From the NCBI GenBank assembly GCA_035772405.1, contig JAYKKM010000309.1, positions 203,501 to 267,500 on the forward strand: DNA of 64,000 bases, read 5' to 3'. Shown here in pieces: positions 1 through 11,654 of this stretch (its first letter is position 1; each line of letters begins with the position of its first letter). Source of the DNA: Chrysogorgia sp. JL179-B06. Lineage: Eukaryota; Cnidaria; Anthozoa; Scleralcyonacea; Chrysogorgiidae. The position numbers and the translations under genes are program-made. The notes beneath the pieces are model-generated. The model was not told the origin of the DNA and made no database searches. It saw only the letters and a program-made list of their open reading frames with translations.

Positions 1-931
1 TGGTTCCATCGTAAAGCGCGTCGTTGTTGGGCGGATGTTGTGATCTGTTTCAACCAAATAATAATTGGTAGTTATGACCATTTACTGTTTTGGTTCGTAT
101 AACCATTTTAACCAATATCTAGTGGTGGTTTCAATCAAGAATGTTGGCTAAGCAGATGCAACTGAGACAACCGATAGACATTGGTTGCTTGTTGCATGGT
201 AACCAATTTGAAATAGGTTAAAATTAAAATGATAGATTTATGCATAACGAGCGTGAATATCGAGCAAAAATACGATAAATAACCCAAACATTTACTTACA
301 TAAAAATATAATTACCATACAAAGATTCATTAAATTTCCTATGCATACAATTACACATGTAAATGCTGCAAAATCTGTACAATTTGGCGCATAATTAGCA
401 TATTACATTGATCATGGTAAACAACAAGCGTTCTATCATCAGTAAATTTAAGCTCTAAAGTTGTTTATAAATAAGTTTAAGCTCAAAAGTTGTACAATGT
501 GTTAAAGGTGCGACATTTTGTCGGATTTTTTCGACAACCAGCCCAATATTCGACATAATTTGAATATTTATTCAGCTTTTCTCATAATAATAACCACGCT
601 ATGAATTTACAGTTGTGACTTCTCTGCGGAATGATCTTTGCGAATTAAAAAAGCATATCAAGATTTTTGAACTGGAAATTCTCAGGGAAAAAGTTCCCTA
701 AAGTCCTTTTCATTCAGAATATATATCTTGGTGTTATTTAAGTTCTGTAGCGAATCGAGTTCAGGTACTAGCGAAATGACTTTTAGTGAATCGACCGATA
801 ATGTCTGAAATTACAGCAAACGTGCCGCTATTGCATCTTAGCATACATTATCATACTGGCATGCGTTATGTCAATGTCGGACCTGTAGGCGTTAAACCAA
901 AAGGTCCGGTGTTGGACTTATAACCACAGCG
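1..931. other. Unassigned AT-rich sequence
   Basis: I see no gene here. The first 230 bases contain several scattered TTGGT and ACCA words in both orientations, which suggests an old degraded inverted repeat, but I could not define its ends. Confidence 0.4.
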
Positions 932-1470
932 TTAAAGGGATATGGCAATATAAATAAACTTTATCTCATTTGAAAGAACTCGTAAAATGGTATAAGAAGA
1001 CCTTTTACAATTTTTCTGTATCTTTCTTGGTTTTTGAAATATATCAGATAATTATGACAAAAGACAGTCTACAATCCGCCATCTTGTTGTAATATTTTAC
1101 CTGATTAACTAGGAAATTGGTGACGTCACAAGCAAGGTAAACCTGATGAAACTACTCCATAGGTGACCGAATTTCCGTGGAAGGCTTTTTAAAATGTTGT
1201 GGGCCAATTGGAAATGGAAATAGTGCAACATAATAGAGTTTCTGGCTCATAATGTCGTAAGGTTGGCAAGATAAAAATTTCACTTTACCCTACTTATGAC
1301 GTCACATGCATATCGAAATTAATTCCAAGATGGCGGACAGCACGCTGTCTTTCGTCAACTTATTTCGAAAACCAAACAAGATAAGGGAAAATTGTAAAAG
1401 ATCTTTCCATACCATTTCACGAGTTCTTTCAAATGAGACAAAGTTAATTTATATTGCCATATCCCTTTAA
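932..1470. mobile_element. Fold-back MITE with TTAA ends
   Basis: The left end (TTAAAGGGATATGGCAATAT, about 932-1096) is repeated in inverted orientation at about 1323-1470, with few mismatches over roughly 150 bases per arm. Both ends finish in TTAA, the target duplication expected of piggyBac-type elements. The arms include an ATCCGCCATCTTG/AAGATGGCGGA pair and paired GTGACGTCAC words. There is no coding capacity, so this is a non-autonomous element. The superfamily is inferred from the TTAA only. Confidence 0.8.
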
Positions 1471-1762
1471 GTTTGTTCGATAATGACTCAGGACTTTATC
1501 TGAGAAAAAAGAACACTCGTGCTAGAATGAAGTACTGCGTCAGTGGTACGTGTTGTAAACAGAGCTCGTTTGACGTAGATAGTTGTTATTGTTTTCCAGA
1601 TTCGATTTTATCGAAGGTTTTCTATGCTTGTTTGCTATGAAGTTCGCAATATGGAATTTTCCTAACTTACGAGACCATTCCAAGAAGAAAACAATTGTTC
1701 TTTTGAAGTGTCTGCTGATTCTTTTCATCATAATTTTTTCCGTAATGGTTTGCTCCCAAATA

Positions 1763-2207
1763 TTAAAGTGCCTATCCGGGGTTTCGGTATTTTCCATATT
1801 CGTAATCCTAGGGTTCTACTAAAAAGAAATGTAATATAACTTGTTGTTCGAAAATTGCATCTTCACGCCTTTTCTCCCTGCTAAAGTTCACAAGAAGTGA
1901 CGTCAACCCAGGGACACGCGATATTTTGCGGCGTTATTCAACAGTGAATGTTTAGGAATTGATTGAATGTTGTCTAAACAGGTTGTTTAAAGTTCAAAGC
2001 CAAATTTTCGCTGTATTTCATTGCTGAATCACTCCGTAAAATATCGCGTGTCCCTTTTTTTTTTTTTGCGTCTTGACGGTTGACGTCACTTCCTGTGAGC
2101 TTTAGCAGGGGGGAAAGGCATGACAACAAGATATATTACATTTCTTTTTGGTAGAACCCAAAGATTACGAATATGTAAAATCCCCAAACCTCGGATAGGT
2201 ACTTTAA
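1763..2207. mobile_element. Second TTAA-bounded fold-back MITE
   Basis: The left end TTAAAGTGCCTATCCG pairs with the inverted right end (TTAAAGTACCTATCCG on the minus strand). The arms continue through ATATTCGTAAT, GGGTTCTAC and AAAAGAAATGTAATAT on both sides and include a paired GACGTCA word. It is a different family from the MITE at 932-1470 but has the same TTAA boundary. A poly-T run at about 2056-2068 lies inside. Short open frames across it are translations of the repeat, not genes. Confidence 0.78.
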
Positions 2208-2870
2208 GCAGAATTCAGTTAATCTTACTAAAATAACTAACCCTAAATTTTCTCGTGCAAGCCATACTTCTTCTACTGGTCCATACAAGTCTGCTGTGTA
2301 TGAAAGATTGCAATATGTTTTCATATCTTGGTAGATCTTAATAGTCCCCGATTAGTAGACTACTTGTAGTTGGCTAGAAGATTGACACATTAATAAAGTT
2401 TATAATAATAATAATAATTATCAGCCATATGAGACGTTATTAAGGACTGGGGGCTAGCCAGGTTTACTGCTTAATTCTCACTTTTCCCCGGTGAAGCGGG
2501 ATCCTGGTTGCGACTGCATGCCGGGATCCAGGCCGGGCGGGATGTTTTATCTTCATATGAACACATTTTTTTACTTCATATAAATACAACAAAAAAGATC
2601 CCGGTTTGCCCGGATGAAATCGATATTGCTAATTGGTTCTTTTGTCGCATTTTAAATGGCCCTAACCCTAACATTTAACACGGTATCTATTTCTGAGAAC
2701 TGCTGCTCTACTTACTTATAAACGTTAAAGGGCATATAACGTCAAAATGTTTTCTTTGATCAAAGACGATCAAAACAAGGTATAATGAAGATCATGACCA
2801 AGGCGACATCTACCACATCAACATTTTCAGAATCACGGAAATAACTCAGCAACCACTACTCAAGGGAAGA
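2208..2870. other. Unassigned spacer with an ATA microsatellite
   Basis: It contains an (ATA)n tract at about 2403-2418, a GC-richer patch at 2480-2620 with repeated CCGGGATC-like words, and one CCCTAACCCTAAC string near 2659. No gene is recognisable. Confidence 0.4.
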
Positions 2871-3503
2871 ATGAAGACACGAGACTTCAAGGCCCAAATC
2901 GTTATCAACAACAGCCTCGCGACGGTTTTGGCTGATACAGGTGCAAGTATTAGTGTCTGTGGAAGAGAGCAAACACAAAGGATGATCAACACGAAAACCA
3001 AGATCAAGCCATATAACAGCCCCACGATAGCAGTGGATGGAATTGCCAAATGCGCGGTCACATTCGGAGCTACATCCATCTCAGTCGACTGGCACAGTAT
3101 CGACAGCCCATGTGATTGCAGGCAAAGTGCAGAGCAGCTTGGGATAATCAAGTTCGACGCTCAACCCGACGTCTTCCAACCAGTATACGGATGATCCAAT
3201 CCGGCAACAAGGAATCTCTTCAAGATATCCTGAAGAACTTCCCACAAAATTTCGAAGGCCACGGATAGATAAGATAAGATAAAAAACCACCAAGATAAGC
3301 TGCATGTCAGTGTTAAACCCGTCGGTACACCAGCACCACCAGTATCACTTGGAGCGTGCTGCCAAAGAAATTGAAAAGATGATAGAGCAATACGTAATTG
3401 GAGAACATCCGCCTACAGAACCAGCACCTTGGGTCTCCAATGCGGTCATTGCACCCAAAGCTGACGGCGCCATTCGTATGACCCTCGACGCGCGCAACCT
3501 TAC
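2871..3503 (+). pseudogene. Ty3/gypsy pol remnant (protease and start of RT)
   Basis: The open frame at 2871-3194 encodes a retropepsin-like segment with the active-site triad in the context LADTGASISVCG. After a short frame-broken linker, 3304-3500 encodes the N-terminal part of a gypsy reverse transcriptase, including PWVSNAVIAPKADGAIRMTL. The order here is the usual protease followed by RT, unlike the LTR element at 30.8 kb. The RT stops where LINE coding sequence begins near 3505, so the remnant is cut off there. No LTRs are seen. Gypsy assignment is firm from the two motifs; the clade is not determined. Confidence 0.8.
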
Positions 3504-3504
3504 C

Positions 3505-4796
3505 ATACCTTACCTCATTCATACATAACGGAATGTCTTGATATGTTTGGGATAGCGAAAAATGTTAAAGAATTCCTGAAAGCAAGTTGGAGAACTGGAA
3601 AACAGATTTAAGATCATGTGGTGAATAACTGGGGAATGCAAACATAAGGCATTTTTCAAGGTGACAGCCTATCCCCGTCATTGCTGTTCGTCTTGTCATT
3701 TTGTGTATGATACCCTGTCAAGCATACTCCGAAAAGCAAATGCAGGATATGAGTTCAAGCAAATGAAATATAAAATAAATCATTTAGTTTTCAAGGAGCA
3801 GAGGAGGTCGGGGATTTATCAGCGTTGAAAGCTGCATCCGGAGAGTAGAAAATAGCATGGGTTGGTATTTCAAACATAGCGTTGATCCACTATTGGAGTA
3901 TGTGAGCGCTGGCAATATAATCGAAACTACAGATTGCATTGAGCCAAAAGAATATAAAAGAATAGAAGAAGAGGAACACGAGAGAACATGGAGAGAGAAA
4001 AAGGTGTATGGACAGTTGAACGTAATGGAGAACAGGTTGAGAAACAATTGTCCTGGACATGGATGTCCAAATCCGATCTAAAAGCTACCACTGAAGATTT
4101 GATCTTTGCGGCACAGGAACAAGCGTTAAGAACAAACTATGTCAAATTTCATATTCAAAAAGCAACTGAATCACCGTTGTGTAGAATGTGTGGCCAGAAA
4201 GGTGAAACTATTTGACACTCGATTAGTACCTGTAAGTGTAGTAAGCTGGCGCAAAGACAATACAAAGGTAGACTTGACAATGTAGCCCGTAAAGTCCACT
4301 GGGAATTGTGGAGAAAATATTATCTGGAACATGTTGATAAATGGTATGAGCACGAACCACTAAGTGTAATGGAAAGTGGTATATAAAAGTTATTGTGGAG
4401 CTTCGATATTCAATGCGATCATGAAATTGAGCACAGAAGACCAGATCTGATTATAGTGGATAAAGAAAAGAAGGAAGCTTGTATTATTGACATTGCAGTA
4501 CCTGGAGACAATAGGGTAGGAGTGAAGGAAATGGGAAAAATCATGAAGTACCAGGATTTAAAAAGGGAAATAGCAAGAATATGGAAGTTAAAACGTGTGG
4601 TTGTCCCAGTAGTTGTTGGTGCCCTGGGACAATATCAACATTTTTTTGAAAAGATTGGGGCAGCAATACCAGTGGAAATACTACAAAAGACAGTATTACT
4701 TGGAACAGCGAGAATTATTCCACAGGGAGCCGTAACGTCTATTAGTGAAGCGAGTTTAACAGTAAATCGGGTTTATTTGGTATTTTGTACACAATA
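3505..4796 (+). pseudogene. 5'-truncated RLE-type (R2-like) LINE, RT to endonuclease
   Basis: From 3505 broken frames encode the middle of a non-LTR RT (PHSYITECLDMFGIAKNV, then a decayed GIFQGDS-like block near 3655). At 3857-4215 the post-RT region follows in two frames and ends in a CCHC knuckle that starts LCRMCGQKGETI. A stop interrupts it at 4213. The ORF at 4393-4797 carries the restriction-like endonuclease signature RPDLIIVDKEKKEACIIDIA, the PD...D pattern of R2-type elements, then PVVVGAL and a LLGTARI tail. The same family lies on the minus strand at 44.1-47.0 kb. It is a dead copy with at least one frameshift (about 4020) and several stops. Confidence 0.82.
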
Positions 4797-6214
4797 ATTG
4801 CATTAAATCGCTATTAAAATGTTCTTACTTGTTAATTTTGTCGACAATCAGGACAAATTACAGGCAACCAGACCAGAAAGGCAACGAGTCAGTGTTTACA
4901 TCGATTCGGACGGCCGTTGACTGTGGTTGTCCCGCCCCCTTCGTTAGTGTCTCGCGCGCTTGTCACATTTAAATTCAGAAGGCCGTTAGATAGCCCCTTC
5001 GTGGGCGTCTCGCGATTTTCGGTAGTAATATAAAGAAAAGTGAGAAAGGATGAAACTCCAATAAGCTTTTCGTAGCATGAATGCCCCAACTTGACTCGAC
5101 CACTTACTTATGCAATGTGTGACGTAGAAATAATAAATGAACGCCGTCAACCTGTGGGAGTAGACCAAATACTTTTGAAATAAAAATAACGGACATTTCG
5201 ACCTCACTGGCATTCATTCTCATAGTGAACTGATCTTTTTTACCCAGTGCATTGGCTTATTTTGTGGGATTATCAACTGAAAATATTTTTTGTCCAGGGC
5301 GCTAACGACTAACGAGGGCGCTAAATTGTAGAATAGTAAGAACACCCGCCACCTTTGCTTCGTTTTATTTAAAAAACCCATTTAATTTGATAACTATCAA
5401 CAACTACACACAATATAAAATCCTGGTTTGTATTTCTGCCTTTAAATACGGTTTCAAAAGTGGACGGGTCTCAGGCTACGACAAGGTTCTGTCGGAAAGC
5501 GGAGAAGATCATATGTCAACATCGCGCAGTGTCCAGGATAGTCATCTGCAAAATTCTCTCTCGTTCGAATATTTGAAGTAATTTTACCAGCCAGGTCACG
5601 GTTTTAATCGCTGTGCACAAAACCATGACACATTTGTATATTTTGTTCATGTCAGTGTGTAAAGTATCTTCCGAAAGAGTTGGCCGAAATATCTGGAATA
5701 TTCGAGCGCTGGTAGTCAACCGTGGGAGAAAATTATGTTGACAAAATATTATTTATTTTGTGTAAAAGATTGACAGATGGGAGCGTGTTTGACTAATTGA
5801 CTTCCGGTGGTCGACTCAAGTTGGGGCACAGATGATACGAAAGGTCTCCACTAAAAATGTTACCAATATATAAGTTACTACAGCTTTCAATAACAAAATT
5901 TTCAAAACGACTGTCAACATTAACCTTTAATCTATCATGTAGCCGATTTTCAAGCTAAAATTTTACCTAACAACTACATTAAACGTCAAAACAAATCGCT
6001 ACCGAAATAAAGTTGCTTCCCTTCTCTCTTTCTTATATATATACGCGCGCGGCGCTCGAGACGCTAACGAAGGGGGCGGGGCAACCACAGTCAACGGCCT
6101 TCCGAATTGATTTAAACACGGACTCGTTGCCTTTCTGGTATGGTTGCCTGTAATTTGTCCTGATTGTCGACAAAATTAACAAGTAAGAACATTTTAATAG
6201 CGATTTAATACAAT
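4797..6214. mobile_element. 1.4-kb TIR transposon, non-autonomous, with TA target duplication
   Basis: The left end (ATTGCATTAAATCGCTATTA) and the inverted right end match for at least 160 bases with only about eight differences, and weaker inverted similarity runs further in (the CCCCAACTTGA words near 5090 and 5825). TA at 4795-4796 and at 6215-6216 fits a target duplication. Removing the element rejoins an RLE-LINE 3' region. The 64-codon frame at 5387-5581 resembles nothing I know, and no transposase is present. Confidence 0.8.
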
Positions 6215-6440
6215 TAACTTAGGATATATCTGTTTCCCTGCCCTGTGTTGCGATCTCTCAAGAGCAGCAATATTAAGTTATCCACATCCCTACCACCTCC
6301 ACATCGCAGTAGTCCAATGTGGGTAGAATTGTCAACTTACTGTATATAATCTATCCACACAAACAATCGGCGTGGAATCCCTAATGATACGTAATAATAG
6401 ACTAATACGTCTTAGTAAACCCAATTGGAAAGGACCCCTA
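6215..6440 (+). other. 3' untranslated tail of the RLE LINE
   Basis: Sequence resuming after the TIR element (CCCTGCCCTGTGTTGCGATC, then a block around ATAGACTAATACGTCTTAG) looks like the 3' UTR of the same RLE LINE family. Recognition is from memory of this repeat type in invertebrate genomes. The exact 3' end is uncertain. Confidence 0.5.
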
Positions 6441-8363
6441 TATATTTATACTATATACACCCCCTAGTCCTAGACATTTGAACGAAGTTGATTTTTTAAA
6501 GGGAACCCATTGTATGATAAAGATGCATTTTATTCCTTCAACAGCCTTTGGTTTCTGTTTATACTACTGATTTGATTATTTCATGAATCATCAGCAGTGT
6601 GAGACAAGTAATTTCTTTCTTAGTGATTGATGGTAGAAATAGCAGTAGACTTCCCCACTATATATTTTGTTCAGTGCAGGTACTCAACCCAAAAATTAAA
6701 AAGTTTGGGCTATTTAGTTATTTAGATATGAAACAATTAAATTCAGATAACACAAAGCTCTCAGAGATTTTGTCACTGAAAATCTATTCAGTTTGGAAAA
6801 TGAATGGGCTATTACCTAATTCAAGTAAAATAGCTACTGTATAAAAGTTGCAAACCGTATGCTGGCGAGGGGTTGTTGCGTACACGTATTTGTAGTGTAG
6901 AAGACTAACCCTTTTCTGTTCTTAAAAAGTGGCCAAAATCCAGGAATTTGAACTTTCATAACGTTTGATCACATGGGCCAATTTTGATGAAATAAACACC
7001 AACATGTTTTAAACAACCAGCTCTTTCAGACTAGTCTGTTTATGATGGTTTGGTACAAATTCGAATTTTCGATCGCATCAGTGGTAGAACAAGCATGTCA
7101 AAATGAAAATCTTTTGAATATTCCATAGTAACGGAGGGACTGGACAAGTTCTATATAACAACATTACAATAATTTTTATATATATAATATTTTGGTTTTA
7201 TTACTGATGTTTGTTGTGAAGAAGAGTGCTTTTGATAGCTTGAACAAAAAAGGAAATAAAGGCTATGCTTGCAGGGTAGTTGAAATCAATCATCTTCCTC
7301 GAATCCGGTCATGTGATCTCCTTCAACAGTAAATTTCATTCGAGTGGGGTGATAGGCACATGATGGCAAAGGTATTGTTGACTTTACTCACGAATCTTAA
7401 AAATATGAAATTATCAAAAAAATATTTAAAATATGGATATTTGCGTATTTAAGATATGGATATTTATTAAAATATGTTTGACACTGACTAAAATGAGTGT
7501 TGTATCGTATTACGTTATCAGGTTGTGCCGTTTGTGCCTCGAAATAAATGCTTTAAAATTGTTTTTGTCCTAATGCTTTTGATAATCCTTTGTGCGTGTT
7601 CGTGTTTCTAAATATACCGTGATTGTCTTTGTGTACTTTTTCGTGGTACCATTCTCCTCCCGGTGGTTTAATCTGGGGTTTATTTTGGCCGCATATGGTC
7701 TGGTTCGCCTTCATTTAAATTCAGTTTCAAGATTACAGTTTTCTTTGGGTATACTGCTCCAGATTCGATAAGAAACTTGGATTTTATTGTCTTAAGTCTG
7801 CTGCCAAGATTTACTGACGATCCTTCAAAAAATTATTCATCGTTTTATATTGTAACCGTTGGTTTGTACAAGTTGTGTTATTCGTTGCCTAGTGACAGTG
7901 TTTTCAATTTTCCGCGCTGATCAAGTACCTTTAATATATTTCTGGCATCTAACTGTCCGTAGTACATTTTCCAAGCTATTGGGATTTGACAGTCCTCTTC
8001 AAATTTCATTGCAAATGAAATGAAATGGATTTCATTGCAAACAGTTTACTATCGATTTTGGTGTTTTAAATTCATTCTCAAAATCATTTGTAACCTGAGT
8101 CCTCACCTTCAACTTGCTGTTTCGTTTCGTTTCATGTTCGTTTTGGTGGCCTCTGTAATTGTTCTTCGTTCGTTTGCACCAAAGTTTCTTGGTTTATTTG
8201 AATATGTTCCGTCTATAACCGTTGCCGAAGTTTTGTCTCCTTGGTTCCTGTGAACTTTGAATTATTTATCTTCCTAGACATTTGACCGTTGGTCTGACCT
8301 CGTTATTTGTAACTTGAGCTCAGAACGTTTTTGCTGCGTGACATATCTGTTCGTTAGTCGTCT
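6441..8363. other. Unassigned; may include the LINE-A 5' region
   Basis: No protein is recognisable. The frames at 6599-6844 and 8020-8253 have no motif I can name. From about 7500 the plus strand is T-rich with recurrent TTCGTT words and may be the 5' UTR of LINE-A. Confidence 0.35.
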
Positions 8364-8414
8364 TTCGTAAATTTCGTACATATTTCGTACATATTTCGTA
8401 CATATTTCGTACAA
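8364..8414. repeat. 11-bp tandem repeat, about 4.5 copies
   Basis: ATTTCGTACAT is repeated head to tail with the first unit diverged. It lies about 270 bases upstream of the LINE-A leader ATG. Confidence 0.75.
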
Positions 8415-8680
8415 TTATTTCTGATTGCACCTTCATGATGAGTGGTCGGAAAATCTTCTGTTCACGAAAACTTTGGCTCTTTCTTTACATTTATATCACG
8501 TTTCGCGGATTTTTTCTTTTGAAGAACTGCAAATCAACAAATACAATTATACCAAGACGTACACTTCTCTACGTGATTTAAAGATGTTGTCGCAAATAAG
8601 ATTCCGTTTAACAACAAACATTTTCGTAGATCAACAATCAAGCAACAACCGTTGGCGAATTCGCTAAAGTTTGTACTAGG

Positions 8681-8761
8681 ATGCCGTTTTTCCTCTACGC
8701 CTCATTCGCGGCTTTGTTAATCAGTTTATCCGGTGATATAGAAATAAACCCTGGTCCTTGA
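8681..8761 (+). CDS. LINE-A leader: hydrophobic segment plus 2A-like motif
   Basis: A 26-codon frame begins at ATG 8681 with a signal-like hydrophobic stretch and ends with GDIEINPGP, a perfect match to the DxExNPGP consensus of 2A 'ribosome-skipping' peptides. 2A-like sequences at the N-terminus of APE-type LINEs are established in several invertebrates, and some double as signal sequences. In this copy a TGA (8759-8761) directly follows the final Pro codon. In-frame sequence continues into the endonuclease, so the stop is probably a disabling mutation, though it falls exactly at the skip site. Confidence 0.8.
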   Translation: MPFFLYASFAALLISLSGDIEINPGP

Positions 8762-9771
8762 ACTACTAACAGCAGGTCATCAAGTAGTTTTCTTGGCTCT
8801 CGCGGGTTAAAAGTCGCTCATCTCAACATCAGAAGTATCAACGGCAAAACGGACTCCTTAAACCTTTTCCTCAAAGAAAAACCTTTCGACATTCTTACTG
8901 TCTCAGAAACCTGGTTGAACCAAAACATTAGTGACCATGAAATATCTATCTCTGGCTACACATTTTCTAGGAATGACAGATCTGAAAAATCTGGTGGTGG
9001 AACACTCGCATTATTTCGAGATGGTATTACCAGAACTGACTTACAATGTAATACACTAGAATCAAGTGTCATTGAAATTACTCGACCCAAATGCAAAACA
9101 CTTCTTATTTTCACAATTTATAGAGCTCTAGATAAATCGCTAGACAGTTTTATTAATGATCTCAACACCTGCACTCTTTCATTGATTCCCTCTGAAAACG
9201 AGATTCTACTACTTGGTGACTTCAATGTTAACTTTTTGGCTTCTAAAACTGATTCAACTTAACTTATGAAACGGAAATTTACTGCATTTGCTAATTTAAA
9301 TAATCCCTGGTAGGATCATTGAATATCGATCTTACAAGAACTATTCAAAAGAGTCCTTCCTTCGTGATCTAAAAGAGGCACATTGGGATGTGATTGATGA
9401 AGAACCAGATATCAATGCCGCTGTGAAAATTTGGAACGACATATTTACAGACATAGCTGACCGACATGCTCCAACAAAAAAGTTTCGAGTTAAAGGAATC
9501 CAGACACCATGGATTACTTCTGAACTTAACAGCGCAATGCAGGATCGCGATTACCACCACCGTAAGGCAGTCAAGTCTAGTTCTAGTTTTCACTGGGAAA
9601 TGTACAAAAAGATAAAGACTTACGTTAACAAAACTATTCTTGAATGCAAAGCTAATTATTACTTAAATCTAGTCTGGTGAACTATGGAAAACCCTAAACA
9701 AGATATGCTCAAGAAAATCTATCTCTCGATACTGCATCGAAGCACATGGTGTATCATATACAGAACCTACC
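8762..9771 (+). pseudogene. LINE-A APE endonuclease and linker
   Basis: After the stop at 8761 the same frame continues through KVAHLNIRSINGKTD, DILTVSETWLNQN and GGGTLALFRDG to LLLGDFNVNF and a stop at 9260. These are the N, E and D-containing blocks of the AP-endonuclease of CR1/L2-like LINEs. The terminal SDH block is not visible because about 100 bases around 9263-9390 are frame-broken. The frame at 9390-9680 encodes the linker before RT (DRHAPTKKFRVKGIQTPWIT). The piece ends at the left copy of the 19-bp target duplication (9753-9771). Confidence 0.82.
9753..9771 (+). repeat. Target-site duplication, left copy (R2-like LINE)
   Basis: ATCATATACAGAACCTACC is repeated exactly at 13090-13108 and brackets the inserted LINE. 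Across the repeat LINE-A reads through in frame (SYTEPTSIAEIL). Confidence 0.9.
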
Positions 9772-10076
9772 ATTTTGTCAGCGGTAACTGAGGCGTAAAG
9801 ACGCTATTTTAAGTGCTCTGCATTTCTTTGAGAATTTTATACACTTTTGGTCAGTGACGGGATTTTTCACTATTCAATATCCTGGCTAAGGATCTCGTGG
9901 TAATAACCTGGTAAATATTACTATCAATTTTGGATTTTTTTATGAAAGAATCTACACTTTTCTACAACTTTGGTCGTTGATTGATACAGACTTCGCACGC
10001 TAATCCGTTGGGAGCGTGCAACGTGATTTGGCGTACATTGGTTGATCGCGTGATCAGCGTGCGCTAATTACGAACG

Positions 10077-11654
10077 ATGACGCAAGAAAACCGGGACGGA
10101 GAACGTAGATTCCCGTGTCCTATGTGCCCAAAACATTTCAGCACAGAACGAGGACGATCAATACACCTAAATGCATGCAAGAGAAAACACGATAGCAACC
10201 AATCTCAGCCGGTAAGTGGAGAACCATCAACTGTCACTGCTGCGGCTGCCGTGAGTGTGGCGAGTGCGAGTGGCCTGCTGCAGAGCAGTTCACCATGTGT
10301 CTGGGGCAGCCATACCAAGGATGACCTAAAACAAGTGGTTGATGCTGCGTACGAGGAAATAGTCTTCTGGCGGAAGAACTTATTTCTGTTACCAAGTGGA
10401 GCTGCTGGGAAGTCGTTCGTCAGAGAAACTGAGAAATTAATAGGTGCATGGAACTCTGATTCTCAAATCCTGCGTGATATTTTGTTGAAATTTGTGATGA
10501 TCATGCCGGCTCTTCTTCTACAAAAACCATGTTTCAAGTCAAAGTCGAAAGAGCATACCTTATGTTTGGCACGACGTCTGCAGTTATGGCAACAGGGGGA
10601 ATTTGATGGGCTACTTCGGGAATGTAGAACAATCCAGTCGACGCTAACCGCTGCCAGGAAGGTCACTAATGAACAACTTTCCAAGACCTTCGCCAGTCTC
10701 ATCTTCCGTGGCAAAGTCAACGGAGCTCTTCGCTTGCTAGACGAGCAATCATCCGGTGGTGTACTTCCTCTTAGTGATGAGGTATATCAAGATCTGCGAA
10801 AGAAACACCCAGCCGCGAAACTGGAGGACGGTTCCGTCATGTTGCAAGGTGAAGTACCATTCGTTGACCCAGTACTGTTTGCCAACATCGACGAGGAAAC
10901 CATTTCGAAAACTGCGATGAAGACCAAAGGTGCTGCTGGTCCTTCAGGCCTTGATGCTCTTGGCTGGCGACATATCCTGGTTTCTCGGAATTATGGAGAC
11001 GCCGGAAGAGATCTGCGTTCTTCCATTGCGCTAATGGCGAGAAAGCTGGCTACGCAAATGGTAGAGGTCGAACCCGACCAGTCCACTAGTTTAGAGGCGT
11101 ATCTATATTGCCGTTTGATACCACTGGACAAGAACCCGGATGTGCGGCCTATTGGGATTGGTGAAGTGCTCCGGCGGATCATAGGCAAGGCGATCATCTT
11201 TACCATCAAGCCCCACATCATTGATAGTGCGGGAGATCTTCAACTTTGTGCCGGACAACCTGCAGGCTCTGAGGCCGCAGTTCACGCCATGTCTGAGATT
11301 TTTGCGGAAGAAGAGACAGATGCTGTCTTGCTGGTGGATGCTGCTAATGCCTTCAATTCCATCAACCGGAAGGTCATGCTGCATAACATCAAGTACATTT
11401 GTCCTGCAATGGCTGTGTACACATACAACTGCTACTCCACAGCATCACGATTGTTTGTGCAAGGGGGTAAAGAAATTTCATCTGCAGAGGGCACTACGCA
11501 AGGTGACCCGATAGCCATGCCGTTGTATGCCGTCGCCATTACTCCCTTGTTGCAAATGATCAAGTGGAATGAAGCCCAGGATGTACGACACGTTGCCTTC
11601 GCTGACGACCTGAGTGGTGCTGGTAAGCTGGTGTTACTACCCACGAGCCGATAA
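10077..11654 (+). CDS. LINE-D ORF, N-terminal zinc finger and reverse transcriptase (truncated)
   Basis: The 525-codon frame starts with MTQENRD. A finger CPMCPKHFS..HLNAC at residues 14-34 resembles the N-terminal DNA-binding fingers of R2-type LINEs. The RT blocks follow: GPSGLDALGWR near residue 290, YCRLIPLDKNPDVRPIGIG (about 342-360), LLVDAANAFNSINR (about 418, first catalytic Asp), TTQGDPIAMPLYA and the catalytic FADDLSGAGK near residue 510. The frame runs into LVLLPTSR and a stop. The next recognisable segment (YYPRADKTWLIVK) is in another frame, so some residues after the FADD motif appear deleted. An upstream start is not excluded. Confidence 0.85.
   Translation: MTQENRDGERRFPCPMCPKHFSTERGRSIHLNACKRKHDSNQSQPVSGEPSTVTAAAAVSVASASGLLQSSSPCVWGSHTKDDLKQVVDAAYEEIVFWRKNLFLLPSGAAGKSFVRETEKLIGAWNSDSQILRDILLKFVMIMPALLLQKPCFKSKSKEHTLCLARRLQLWQQGEFDGLLRECRTIQSTLTAARKVTNEQLSKTFASLIFRGKVNGALRLLDEQSSGGVLPLSDEVYQDLRKKHPAAKLEDGSVMLQGEVPFVDPVLFANIDEETISKTAMKTKGAAGPSGLDALGWRHILVSRNYGDAGRDLRSSIALMARKLATQMVEVEPDQSTSLEAYLYCRLIPLDKNPDVRPIGIGEVLRRIIGKAIIFTIKPHIIDSAGDLQLCAGQPAGSEAAVHAMSEIFAEEETDAVLLVDAANAFNSINRKVMLHNIKYICPAMAVYTYNCYSTASRLFVQGGKEISSAEGTTQGDPIAMPLYAVAITPLLQMIKWNEAQDVRHVAFADDLSGAGKLVLLPTSR

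Noticed and set aside
1540..1822. Overlapping ORFs on both strands
   Set aside because: They fall partly in a MITE arm, have no motif and run against each other.
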